Assembly (NCBI RefSeq): GCF_016124325.1
Contig: NZ_WGNY01000003.1
Location: 62,001 to 126,000 of the forward strand
DNA length: 64,000 nucleotides
Origin: Phenylobacterium sp.
Lineage (GTDB): Bacteria > Pseudomonadota > Alphaproteobacteria > Caulobacterales > Caulobacteraceae
Direction of reading: 5' to 3'
The notes under the pieces were generated by a model that ran no database searches, was not told the origin of the DNA, and saw nothing but the letters and a program-made list of their open reading frames with translations. The position numbers were made by a program, and so were the translations under genes. Shown here in pieces: positions 40,093 through 49,122 of the stretch (position 1 is the first letter of the stretch; each line of letters starts with the position of its first letter).

Positions 40093-40572
40093 ATGCCGAA
40101 ACGCTCCGACACGCCCTCCACGCCCGGCGTCCCGCTGCGCCTGGACGACTTCCTGTGCTTTTCCGTCTACCGGGCGAACCACACCTTCAACCGGCTGTAC
40201 CGGCCGCTGCTGGAGCGGCTGGGCCTGACCTATCCGCAGTACCTGGCGATGGTGGCGCTGTGGGAGGTCGACGACGTGACGGTGGGCGAGCTGGGCGCGC
40301 GGCTGGGGCTGGAATCGAGCACGCTCACGCCGCTGCTGAAACGGCTGGAGGCCCAGGGGCTGGTGGCGCGGGCGCGGGACCCGAACGACGAGCGGCAGGT
40401 GCGGCTGCGGCTGACCCAGGCGGGCCGCGCCCTGGAGGCGCCGGCCTGCGCCGTGCCGGCGGAAATGCTGGCGGGCGCGGACCTGAGCCTGGAGGACCTG
40501 TCGCGCATCAAGGGCGAGATCGACCGGCTGAAGACGGCGCTCGAGCGCGCGGAGACCGCGGCGGCGGGCTGA
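40093..40572 (+). CDS. ohrR: OhrR, MarR-family organic-peroxide-sensing repressor
   Basis: A 159-residue winged-helix repressor. DDFLCFSVYRANHTFNRLY contains the peroxide-sensing Cys22 in the position seen in OhrR proteins. LGLTYPQYLAMVALWE leads into the DNA-binding wing (TVGELGARLGLESSTLTPLL and DERQVRLRLTQAG). Oxidation of Cys22 by organic peroxide should release it from the two palindromes in the ohr-ohrR gap. A second Cys (about residue 118, APACAVP) could form a disulfide, giving the two-Cys mechanism. It is divergent from ohr. Confidence 0.94.
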   Translation: MPKRSDTPSTPGVPLRLDDFLCFSVYRANHTFNRLYRPLLERLGLTYPQYLAMVALWEVDDVTVGELGARLGLESSTLTPLLKRLEAQGLVARARDPNDERQVRLRLTQAGRALEAPACAVPAEMLAGADLSLEDLSRIKGEIDRLKTALERAETAAAG

Positions 40573-40660
40573 CGCGTCCCGGTCGTACCCGTGCGTCGGC
40601 CGCGCGGCGTGCTATGCTCCCCGAAAAATAAGACAGGGTTGGAAACAGGAGGCCGCAGAC

Positions 40661-41761
40661 ATGCGCCGCGCTCTCATCCTCTTACTCGGCGCCGCGATCG
40701 CCGCCGCCACGCTGGGCCCCGCCGCCCAGGCCGCGCCGGCCGGGGCGGACTCGTCCGTTCCGCCGCCGGGCTGGAAGCGGCCGCACAACGCCTGGGGCCA
40801 GCCCGACCTGTCGGGCAACTGGACCAACGCCACCATGACGCCGCTGACCCGCAACAAGCGGCTGAGCGACAAGACCACGCTCTCGAAGGACGAGGCCCAG
40901 GAGCTGGAGACGGCCTGGACCACGGCCCTGGCCAACGCCAACAAGCCGACCGACCCCAATTCGGACGGCGAGGATTTCCAGAAGGACCCGGCCTACAAGA
41001 AGCTCCTGGAGTTCCGGCCCGACTTCGGCGCGGCCGGCGGCGACGTGGGCGGCTACAACGTCTTCTGGATCGATCCGGGCACCCATATCCTGGAGATCAA
41101 CGGCGAGTACCGGACCTCGATCCTGACCACGCCGAACGGCCAGTTCCCGCCGCGCAAGAAGACCGCGCCGCCGATGGACTACAGCCGGTACCGCCCGGAC
41201 TACACGAGCTACGAGACCCTTTCGCTGGGCGAGCGCTGCATCATGGGCTTCGGCCGCAACGCCGGCCCGCCGATGATCACCAACGGCTACTACAACAACG
41301 GCTACAAGATCATCCAGACGCCGGACCAGGTGGTGATCGAGGTGGAGCTGATCCACGACGCGCGGATCATCCGGCTGAACAGCAAGCACCGGACCGACGG
41401 CGTGCGGCCGTGGATGGGCGATTCCATCGGCTGGTACGACGGCGACACCCTGGTGGTGGAGACCACGAACCTGCCCGAGGCGCAGGATTTCATGGGGTCG
41501 TGGAAGAACCTGAAGGTCACCGAGTGGTTCACCCGCCTGTCGCCCACGCGGATCCTCTACCGGTTCCAGGTGGAGGACCCGGACACCTGGGACCAGCCGT
41601 GGGGCGGGGAATACACCTTCGCGCCCTACGGGCAGATCTACGAATACGCCTGCCACGAGGGCAACTACGCCCTGCCCGGCATCCTGGCCGGGGCGCGGGA
41701 AGAGGAGAAGAAGGCCGCCGCGGAAGCCGCGGGCGGGGCGGCGAAGCCGGGCGGCCAGTGA
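40661..41761 (+). CDS. secreted protein of unknown function (PDLSGNWTN-type family)
   Basis: A 366-residue protein with signal peptide 1-24. The mature N-terminus holds GQPDLSGNWTNATMTPLTR, a pattern seen in a large uncharacterised family common in alphaproteobacteria and acidobacteria. LSLGERCIMGFGRNAGPPMI and GDSIGWYDGDTLVVETTNL are other conserved-looking segments, and a beta-propeller or beta-sandwich is likely. Two cysteines (ERCIM and YACHE) could pair. The C-terminal 25 residues are charged and Ala-rich. ACAGGAGG lies upstream of the ATG. The neighbours give no functional clue. Confidence 0.7.
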   Translation: MRRALILLLGAAIAAATLGPAAQAAPAGADSSVPPPGWKRPHNAWGQPDLSGNWTNATMTPLTRNKRLSDKTTLSKDEAQELETAWTTALANANKPTDPNSDGEDFQKDPAYKKLLEFRPDFGAAGGDVGGYNVFWIDPGTHILEINGEYRTSILTTPNGQFPPRKKTAPPMDYSRYRPDYTSYETLSLGERCIMGFGRNAGPPMITNGYYNNGYKIIQTPDQVVIEVELIHDARIIRLNSKHRTDGVRPWMGDSIGWYDGDTLVVETTNLPEAQDFMGSWKNLKVTEWFTRLSPTRILYRFQVEDPDTWDQPWGGEYTFAPYGQIYEYACHEGNYALPGILAGAREEEKKAAAEAAGGAAKPGGQ

Positions 41762-41765
41762 GGCC

Positions 41766-42164
41766 TCAGCCCGGCCGCACCAGCGCCGTGCCGGCGTCGG
41801 TCTCCGGGAAGGCCGCGCCGGGCCGGAAGAGCACGATGGGGCGCACTTCGTAGACGGCGCCGGGGTTGGCGACCTGGAGCTCCGCGGCGCGGGCGACGGC
41901 CGCCTCGAAGGTCTCGCAGTCGATGACGTAGAAGCCGAGAAGCGCCTCCTTGGTCTCGGCGAAGGGGCCGTCGACGACGAGCCCCCCGGCGCGCACCGTG
42001 GCGGCCAGGCTGGTGGCGCCGAGCCGGGCGGCAGGGCCCAGGACGCGCGCTTCTGTCCAGGCGCCGTGGACCCGCTGAAGGCCCTCCATCAGGCCCGCGT
42101 CATCGTCCTCGGAGAGGTCCTGGATGATCTGTTCTTCGTGGTAGGCGAGCAGGGCGTAGAGCAT
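41766..42164 (-). CDS. YCII-related (DGPF/DGPFAETKE) domain protein
   Basis: A 132-residue protein with a dimeric alpha/beta-barrel fold. LVVDGPFAETKEALLGFYVI is the hallmark of the YciI/DGPF family often encoded with ECF sigma factors. Here no sigma gene is adjacent. Starts MLYALLAYHEEQIIQ at ATG 42164, preceded by GGACTCCCG with a weak ribosome site. Ends 5 bases from the stop of the convergent secreted protein. Function unknown. Confidence 0.85.
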   Translation of the reverse strand: MLYALLAYHEEQIIQDLSEDDDAGLMEGLQRVHGAWTEARVLGPAARLGATSLAATVRAGGLVVDGPFAETKEALLGFYVIDCETFEAAVARAAELQVANPGAVYEVRPIVLFRPGAAFPETDAGTALVRPG

Positions 42165-42253
42165 CGGGAGTCCTTCGCACGCACAGACTGTGCGCGCCTA
42201 GGACGTACGACACCGGCCCATGCCGACAAGTCGCGTGGATCGCTCGAGGCCGG

Positions 42254-42553
42254 CTAGTTGCTGGGCGGGGCGCGGGCGTCGCGCTGGATCTGATCGGTGT
42301 ACTGCCGCGCCTCGGCCTGGCGGCGGTAGAACTCGTCGCGATCCATGCATCGCTTGGTGGGGATGCGGGAGCCCGAGACCGGGTCGTTGAAGCAGACCTT
42401 CTTGGTCTTCGGCTGGTCCTTGCCCTCGACGATGCCGAACGTCAGCCCTTCCTCCGCCTCGGCGGCGGCGGCGGGTTGCGGGGCAGTTCCGGGCGTCTGG
42501 GCCGCGGGCGGGTCGGTTCCTGCCATGGCGATGGCGATCAGCAGTGAGATCAT
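42254..42553 (-). CDS. small secreted protein, function unknown
   Basis: A 99-residue product from ATG 42553 with GGAGAG 9 bases upstream. Residues 1-12 are hydrophobic (signal or anchor), followed by a Pro/Ala-rich stretch and a charged domain with KKVCFNDPVSGSRIPTKRCM and EFYRRQAEARQYTDQIQRD. The CFNDPVSGSRIPTKRC element with two Cys occurs in small conserved proteins of Caulobacterales and Sphingomonadales, as I recall, without known role. It follows the YCII gene in the same direction and ends 90 bases from it. Confidence 0.65.
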   Translation of the reverse strand: MISLLIAIAMAGTDPPAAQTPGTAPQPAAAAEAEEGLTFGIVEGKDQPKTKKVCFNDPVSGSRIPTKRCMDRDEFYRRQAEARQYTDQIQRDARAPPSN

Positions 42554-42826
42554 CGCCGACGCTCTCCTTCCGCTATCGGAATGGTCCCGACGTGCGGGAC
42601 ACTTCGGGCATAATGACCGCCGATCGCCGAACCGCCAACCCCACAAGGCACACGCGACAGGCGAATCTTGCGGGCCTGCTTAGGTTGCGAGCGGGGCCAT
42701 GTGCGAAAATGCATAAGATCGATGCCAAATCGCTGATCGGCGCGCCGGGCGGGCGCTGTTATCTCCTGGCGTCGAGAGAGGCGGGCCCGATTCCCGGGCC
42801 GCCGCGAAGCCGAGGAGCCGAAACCG

Positions 42827-42940
42827 ATGTCCGCCGCCGCGCTGAGGCGCATGATCGACCGGATCGCCCCCCTGTGCCTGACGACGCTGATGTTCGGGCT
42901 GGTGGCGACGTTCGCCGCGGTGGGACTGGTCGGCGTCTGA
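42827..42940 (+). CDS. 37-residue single-span membrane protein
   Basis: MSAAALRRMIDRIAPLCLTT is the start of a 37-residue peptide with a basic N-terminal helix and one membrane span (about 14-37). A strong ribosome site GAGGAG is 9 bases before ATG 42827. A hairpin-T6 terminator begins 32 bases after the stop, so it has the full anatomy of a gene and stands as its own transcription unit. No homologue can be named. Confidence 0.65.
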   Translation: MSAAALRRMIDRIAPLCLTTLMFGLVATFAAVGLVGV

Positions 42941-42971
42941 GCGCCAGCGACCCCATCTCGCCGATAGGACG

Positions 42972-42994
42972 AAGGGCCCTCGCGGCCCTTTTTT
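42972..42994 (+). terminator. rho-independent terminator
   Basis: AAGGGCC (42972-42978), loop CTCGC, GGCCCTT (42984-42990) running into TTTTTT (42989-42994). It terminates the 37-residue membrane protein gene. Confidence 0.88.
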
Positions 42995-43531
42995 GTTGGC
43001 TGCTCTCGTTCGCTGGCGGCGACCGTTCCCGCCCTGGGCGAAAAATTCGGCACGATCCCTGCATCCGGACGTTCCAACGGCCCGTAACTGCTCAGCTTGG
43101 AACAGTCGGGCGAAACGTCGGACACAGGTTCAAGCCATGCGGGACGCGACGAACGTGCAGAACGGGGCTGGCACGGTTGAGGCGAATTTCCGGCCATCGG
43201 GCGCAGCCGGGCCGGAGCGCTTGCGTGCGGCTGCGCGGCAAGGTTGCGCCCTCGCAATCCCGAGTTTGCGCAAGATTACGCCCCGAGAGGCGGCGATTCT
43301 CCTAACAGGTGTTCAGCGTTGCGGTTTTGCGACGCCGCCGGCCATTGTGCAGCCTGAAGCCGGCGCCGCGTCCCCCCGAGCGGCGCGCACCCACGGCGCC
43401 AGGAGCAGGATCATGCTGGCGAGGAGAGATCATCTCGCCAAGACGGGCGGGGTCGAGACGGGCCGTAGCGGCGCCGCCCTGACGGGGCAAAGCGTCGCGG
43501 TCGCCAAGGTCTTAACGACTCCTCGACGGAA
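42995..43531. other. 537-base region without a convincing gene, upstream leader of the WLWP-repeat gene
   Basis: GC is lower than in flanking genes. A frame opening at ATG 43413 behind AGGAGCAGGATC encodes 82 low-complexity residues and ends with TGA overlapping ATG 43658 (ATGA). That could be a coupling leader peptide, but its composition is not protein-like. Otherwise only promoter or untranslated leader sequence is suspected. Confidence 0.4.
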
Positions 43532-43657
43532 ATGTGGCACCTTGACCGGAAGCGGTGGCTCCGGGGGGGCGCTGCGTGGTTCGACGCGTCGAGTTCATCG
43601 TTTGAAGGTTTCCACGTCCACTTCGGCCCGGCCGACCCGCGAGCGGGCGGTGCGCGC

Positions 43658-44971
43658 ATGACCGCCGGCGCTTTCGACAGCCGCCAGCGCGGGGGCCTGC
43701 TCGCGTGGCTCTGGCCGGCTCCGCTGGCGCGGGAAGAGCGCCGCGGCGTGGCCTGGCTGGCCAGCCTGCTGGGCTGGCTGTGGCCTGACCGTCTCCAGAT
43801 CGAGAGCTTCGGCGCCCGCCATGGCGTGTCGCGCCTGTTCGGCCGGCTGTGGCCGCAAGCCGCCGACCAGCGCATGGCGCGCTGGTGGCGGATGAGCTGG
43901 CTCTGGGCCTGGCTGTGGCCGGGCCGGGTGATGGGTCCGAACGGCGAGATCTGCCCGCTGATGCCCTGGCACCGGGCCCTGCGGCCCGAGTTCTGCCCGG
44001 GCGAGCCCTGGCACCGCCGGGCGCTGCGCCATAGCGGCGCGGCGGTGATGATGATGTCGGCGACCGCGATCGCCGCGCCCACCTTCATGGAAGGCGTCAG
44101 CCCCCTCGACGGCGGCCGGATCAGCCTGTTCCGCAGCGGCGGCGCCACGGGCGACCAGGGCGGCGGCGCGACCGGCGGCTCGACCTCGGACGGCGGCGGC
44201 CAGACCGGCGGCGGCGATCAGGGCGATGGCGGCGGCGCGGGCGGCGACGGCGGTGGCGCTGGCGGCGCGGGCGGCGGCTCGGCCGGGTCCACTGGCACGC
44301 AGGTGGCCGACAACTCCAATTTCACCGACATCGGCGGCGACAGCGGCTTCCAAGGCGTGAGCGGCGTCGGCGGCGGCGCGGGCGGCGGTTCTGGCGATGG
44401 CTCGGGCTCTGGCGATGGTTCCGGCGACGGCTCCGGTGGCGACGGCGGCGGCGATGGCGGCTCCAACCCGCCGGGCACGACCTTCCTCGACCCGCCCGCG
44501 CCTGATCCCGGCACGGACCTCGGCGGCGACGACGGTGGCAACTTCTTCCTTGGCGGCCTCGGCGGCGGCGGCGGCGGTGGTTCGGGCGGCGGTGGAACCG
44601 GCGGCTCGGGCGGCGGCGGCACGGGTGGCGGCGACCCCACCGGCGGCGATCCGCTGAATCCCACGCCCCCGACCGACGAGCCGACGCTTCCGGGCGACAA
44701 GCCCACCTTCCCGACCCTGCCCGGCGGCAACGGCGGCGGCGCGACGGGCGGCGGCGGCACGGGTGGCGGCGGTACGGGCGGCGGTACGACGCCCCCGTCC
44801 AACGAGGTCACGCCTGGCGGCGGCGGCGGCGGCGGTGGTGGCGGCTCGAACTCGACCACGCCCACCGGCAGCGTGCCTGAGCCGGGGACCTGGGCGCTGA
44901 TGATCGTGGGCTTCGGCTTCGCCGGCTACGTTCTGCGCCGGCGCCGTATCAGCGCCCGCATCAGCCTCTAA
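43658..44971 (+). CDS. glycine-rich PEPxxWA-CTERM protein with four WLWP repeats
   Basis: A 437-residue protein if ATG 43658 is used; ATG 43532 in the same frame would add 42 residues. Residues 14-88 contain four tandem units ending in WLWP, WLWP, RLWP and WLWP, with the Pro at 20, 43, 66 and 88, a period of 22-23. After HRRALRHSGAAVMMMSATAI, a hydrophobic segment (about 129-147), comes a 230-residue Gly-rich low-complexity region (GGGTGGSGGG type). The tail VPEPGTWALMIVGFGFAG with RRRR is a PEP-CTERM signal. A long N-terminal part before the membrane segment is unusual for this class. No function is recognised. Confidence 0.7.
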   Translation: MTAGAFDSRQRGGLLAWLWPAPLAREERRGVAWLASLLGWLWPDRLQIESFGARHGVSRLFGRLWPQAADQRMARWWRMSWLWAWLWPGRVMGPNGEICPLMPWHRALRPEFCPGEPWHRRALRHSGAAVMMMSATAIAAPTFMEGVSPLDGGRISLFRSGGATGDQGGGATGGSTSDGGGQTGGGDQGDGGGAGGDGGGAGGAGGGSAGSTGTQVADNSNFTDIGGDSGFQGVSGVGGGAGGGSGDGSGSGDGSGDGSGGDGGGDGGSNPPGTTFLDPPAPDPGTDLGGDDGGNFFLGGLGGGGGGGSGGGGTGGSGGGGTGGGDPTGGDPLNPTPPTDEPTLPGDKPTFPTLPGGNGGGATGGGGTGGGGTGGGTTPPSNEVTPGGGGGGGGGGSNSTTPTGSVPEPGTWALMIVGFGFAGYVLRRRRISARISL

Positions 44972-44986
44972 GCCCCAAGACGCGCT

Positions 44987-45811
44987 CTAGTAGGGATCGC
45001 GCCAGCGCGCCGGCGGCCACGTCCGTGGCTGCGGCGCCCAGCGGTCCTGCTCCTCGTCGTCGAACTGGCGTTCGTAGGCTTGGCGGCGGGATTCCTCATA
45101 GGCCTGGCGGCGGGCCGCCTCGTAGGCCTGGGCGTCCGCCTCGGCGACGGCCCGGCGGTCGCGCTCGGCCGCGGCCTCGGCCTGGCGGCGCTGGGCCTCC
45201 GCCTGCTGGCGCTGGGCGTCGGCCTGTTGGCGCTGAGCCTCCGCGGCGGCGGCCTGGGCCTGTACGGCGGCGAGCTGGGCCTCGTTGAGCGCACGGGCGC
45301 GCGCCTCGGTCTCGGCGCGATCGCGCCGGGCCGCCTCGGCGGCCTGCCGCTCGCGATGCCGCGAGGCGGCCTGCGCCCCGCAGACCCGCAGGTCGGCCAG
45401 GCCCTGATCCGAGCCGGCCAGCGACACCGACCGCGGCTCGTCGGCCAGCCAGGCGATGTCCAGCGTTCCGCCCCGGCGCAGGGCCGCCTCGGTCTCCTCG
45501 GACAGCACGAGTTCGCCCGAGCCGTCGTCGCCGCGCAGCATGAGGTTGGAGAAGCGCGCCTTGTCGATGCGGACCGGCAGGAAGGCGCGGGCCGGCAGAC
45601 CGTCCTTGGAGAACCTGAGACTGACCAGCTCGCCGTCGGACAGCACCGTCAGGGGCGTGACGCCTCCGGACCGGCCGCGAAGCTCGAGCTCGGCGCGGCA
45701 GCCCGCCTCGGCGGGGGTGACGATCCAGGCGGGGGCGGGCGGGCGCGCCACGGCGGCGGACCCTGGAAGGAGCGCGACAGCAACCGCGCCCCCGATGATC
45801 GCTCTGATCAC
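44987..45811 (-). CDS. secreted protein with C-terminal Gln/Ala/Arg coiled coil
   Basis: A 274-residue protein with signal peptide 1-22. Residues 25-145 form a globular domain (CRAELELRGRSGG, FSKDGLPARAFLPVRIDKAR, LSEETEAALRRGG) that may be an invasion-associated or inhibitor-like beta domain. Residues 148-235 are a long amphipathic helix with repeats of the QADAQRQQAEAQRRQAEA kind. The tail is Tyr/Arg-rich. The stop codon coincides with a GCTCTAG remnant of the palindromic repeat family. Function unknown. Confidence 0.7.
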   Translation of the reverse strand: MIRAIIGGAVAVALLPGSAAVARPPAPAWIVTPAEAGCRAELELRGRSGGVTPLTVLSDGELVSLRFSKDGLPARAFLPVRIDKARFSNLMLRGDDGSGELVLSEETEAALRRGGTLDIAWLADEPRSVSLAGSDQGLADLRVCGAQAASRHRERQAAEAARRDRAETEARARALNEAQLAAVQAQAAAAEAQRQQADAQRQQAEAQRRQAEAAAERDRRAVAEADAQAYEAARRQAYEESRRQAYERQFDDEEQDRWAPQPRTWPPARWRDPY

Positions 45812-45925
45812 GGCGGCTCCTGACTGACACGCGGGCGCGAGAATACGACCGTTGCTCGCAAGCCGCTAGGGCCGCCGCGGCGCCTCGGATACGGTCCGCG
45901 GCTTCGGACTTTCGAGGAGACGCAC

Positions 45926-46675
45926 ATGGCCCAAAGGGCATGGATTTCGATCGCCGCCGCCGCCGCCGCGGCCGTGGCCACAACGGCCTGGGCGGCGGTT
46001 CCGCCCAACATCGCCGCGGCCCTGGCCGACAAGGGCCGGCCGGCCGAGGAGGCCGCGCGGGACGCCGCGCGCAAGCCGGGCGAGCTGCTGGAATGGGCCG
46101 GGCTGAAGCCCGGCGACAAGGCCGTCGACCTGGTCATGGGCGGCGGCTACTTCACGCGCATCATGGCGGTGGCGGTGGGGCCGAAGGGCCACGTCTGGTC
46201 GTACCAGCCGAGCGAGTTCATCCAGTTCTCGGCCAAGTACGGCGAGAGCCTGAAGGCGGTGAGCGCGGCCTACGACAATGTCACGCCGGACGACCAGTCG
46301 CTGGCCGGCCTGGACCTGCCGGCGGGCATGGACTTCGTGATGACGGTCCAGAACTACCACGACTTCCACCTCAAGCCGTTCCCGGCGGACACGGCCGCGA
46401 AGGTCAACGCGGCGGTCTACAAGGCCCTGAAGCCGGGCGGGGTCTATGTGATCGTCGACCACGCGGCCGAGTCGGGCGCCGCCGACGCGCCGGACGCCCT
46501 GCACCGGATCGACCCGGCGGCGGTCAAGCAGGAGGTCGAGGCGGCCGGCTTCAAGCTGGTGGGCGAGAGCCCGCTGCTGCGCAATCCCGACGACCCCCAC
46601 ACGGCCAGCGTCTTCGACGCTTCGATCCGCGGCAAGAGCGACCAGTTCGCGCTGAAGTTCCGCAAGCCCGGCTAG
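45926..46675 (+). CDS. exported class I SAM-dependent methyltransferase-like protein (COG4798 type)
   Basis: A 249-residue protein with an N-terminal signal-like hydrophobic stretch (1-23, ending in AWAAV). The methyltransferase-like fold has a degenerate motif I, KAVDLVMGGGYFTRIMA, then MDFVMTVQNYHDFH and YKALKPGGVYVIVDHAAE. HRIDPAAVKQEVEAAGF closes the family signature. An extracytoplasmic methyltransferase fold is odd because SAM is cytosolic, so activity is doubtful. ATG 45926 has AGGAGACGCAC upstream. The stop TAG lies inside the end of the D-E repeat at 46.67 kb. Confidence 0.8.
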   Translation: MAQRAWISIAAAAAAAVATTAWAAVPPNIAAALADKGRPAEEAARDAARKPGELLEWAGLKPGDKAVDLVMGGGYFTRIMAVAVGPKGHVWSYQPSEFIQFSAKYGESLKAVSAAYDNVTPDDQSLAGLDLPAGMDFVMTVQNYHDFHLKPFPADTAAKVNAAVYKALKPGGVYVIVDHAAESGAADAPDALHRIDPAAVKQEVEAAGFKLVGESPLLRNPDDPHTASVFDASIRGKSDQFALKFRKPG

Positions 46676-46789
46676 AGGCCTTCCCACTCACGATGAGGCA
46701 TCGTGAGCGGACGAGAGGGCCTCTAGACTCGAAGACGCGAGCACGTTGATCCCGGTTGGCTTGATTGAAGCCAACCGGGACGTGCTCCA
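46672..46789. repeat. composite palindromic repeat, modules D-E
   Basis: Module D 46675-46723 (GAGGCCTTCC...GGGCCTC with inner CTCACGATG / CATCGTGAG), linker with CGAAGACGCGA, and module E 46739-46787 (GAGCACG...CGTGCTC with inner CCCGGTTGGCTT / AAGCCAACCGGG). The leading CTAG contains the stop codon of the methyltransferase-like gene. The remaining gap to 46895 holds no other feature. Confidence 0.9.
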
Positions 46790-46895
46790 GGGCGCGCCGG
46801 CCGCCGGCTTCGACGCTGCGGCATGTTGTCCGTAGGGGCGGCATGTCGGGCGTTGTTTACCGACCATTTTCCGTACCGCGTTTCATCGTGATGCG

Positions 46896-49003
<2,108 letters not shown>

Positions 49004-49007
<4 letters not shown>

Positions 49008-49122
49008 AGCCCGTCAGGGTGAAGTGGGAACCGGTTCACCCGCCCGGACGGGCTCTACACTCTTGAAGATCGAGCCTTCTTGTCCGGATCAAGTGATTCC
49101 ACTTGATCCGCGAAGGCTCTAG
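49004..49122. repeat. composite palindromic repeat, modules B-A, between two convergent genes
   Basis: Module B 49007-49055 (GAGCCCGTC...GACGGGCTC), linker containing CACTCTTGAAGATC, and module A 49072-49119 (GAGCCTTCTT...GAAGGCTC with perfect GGATCAAGTG / CACTTGATCC inner arms). CTAG lies at both ends. The left TAG is the stop of the histidine kinase gene and the right one (read in reverse) the stop of the peptidase gene. It is the reverse complement arrangement of A-B at 5.6 kb. Confidence 0.92.
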
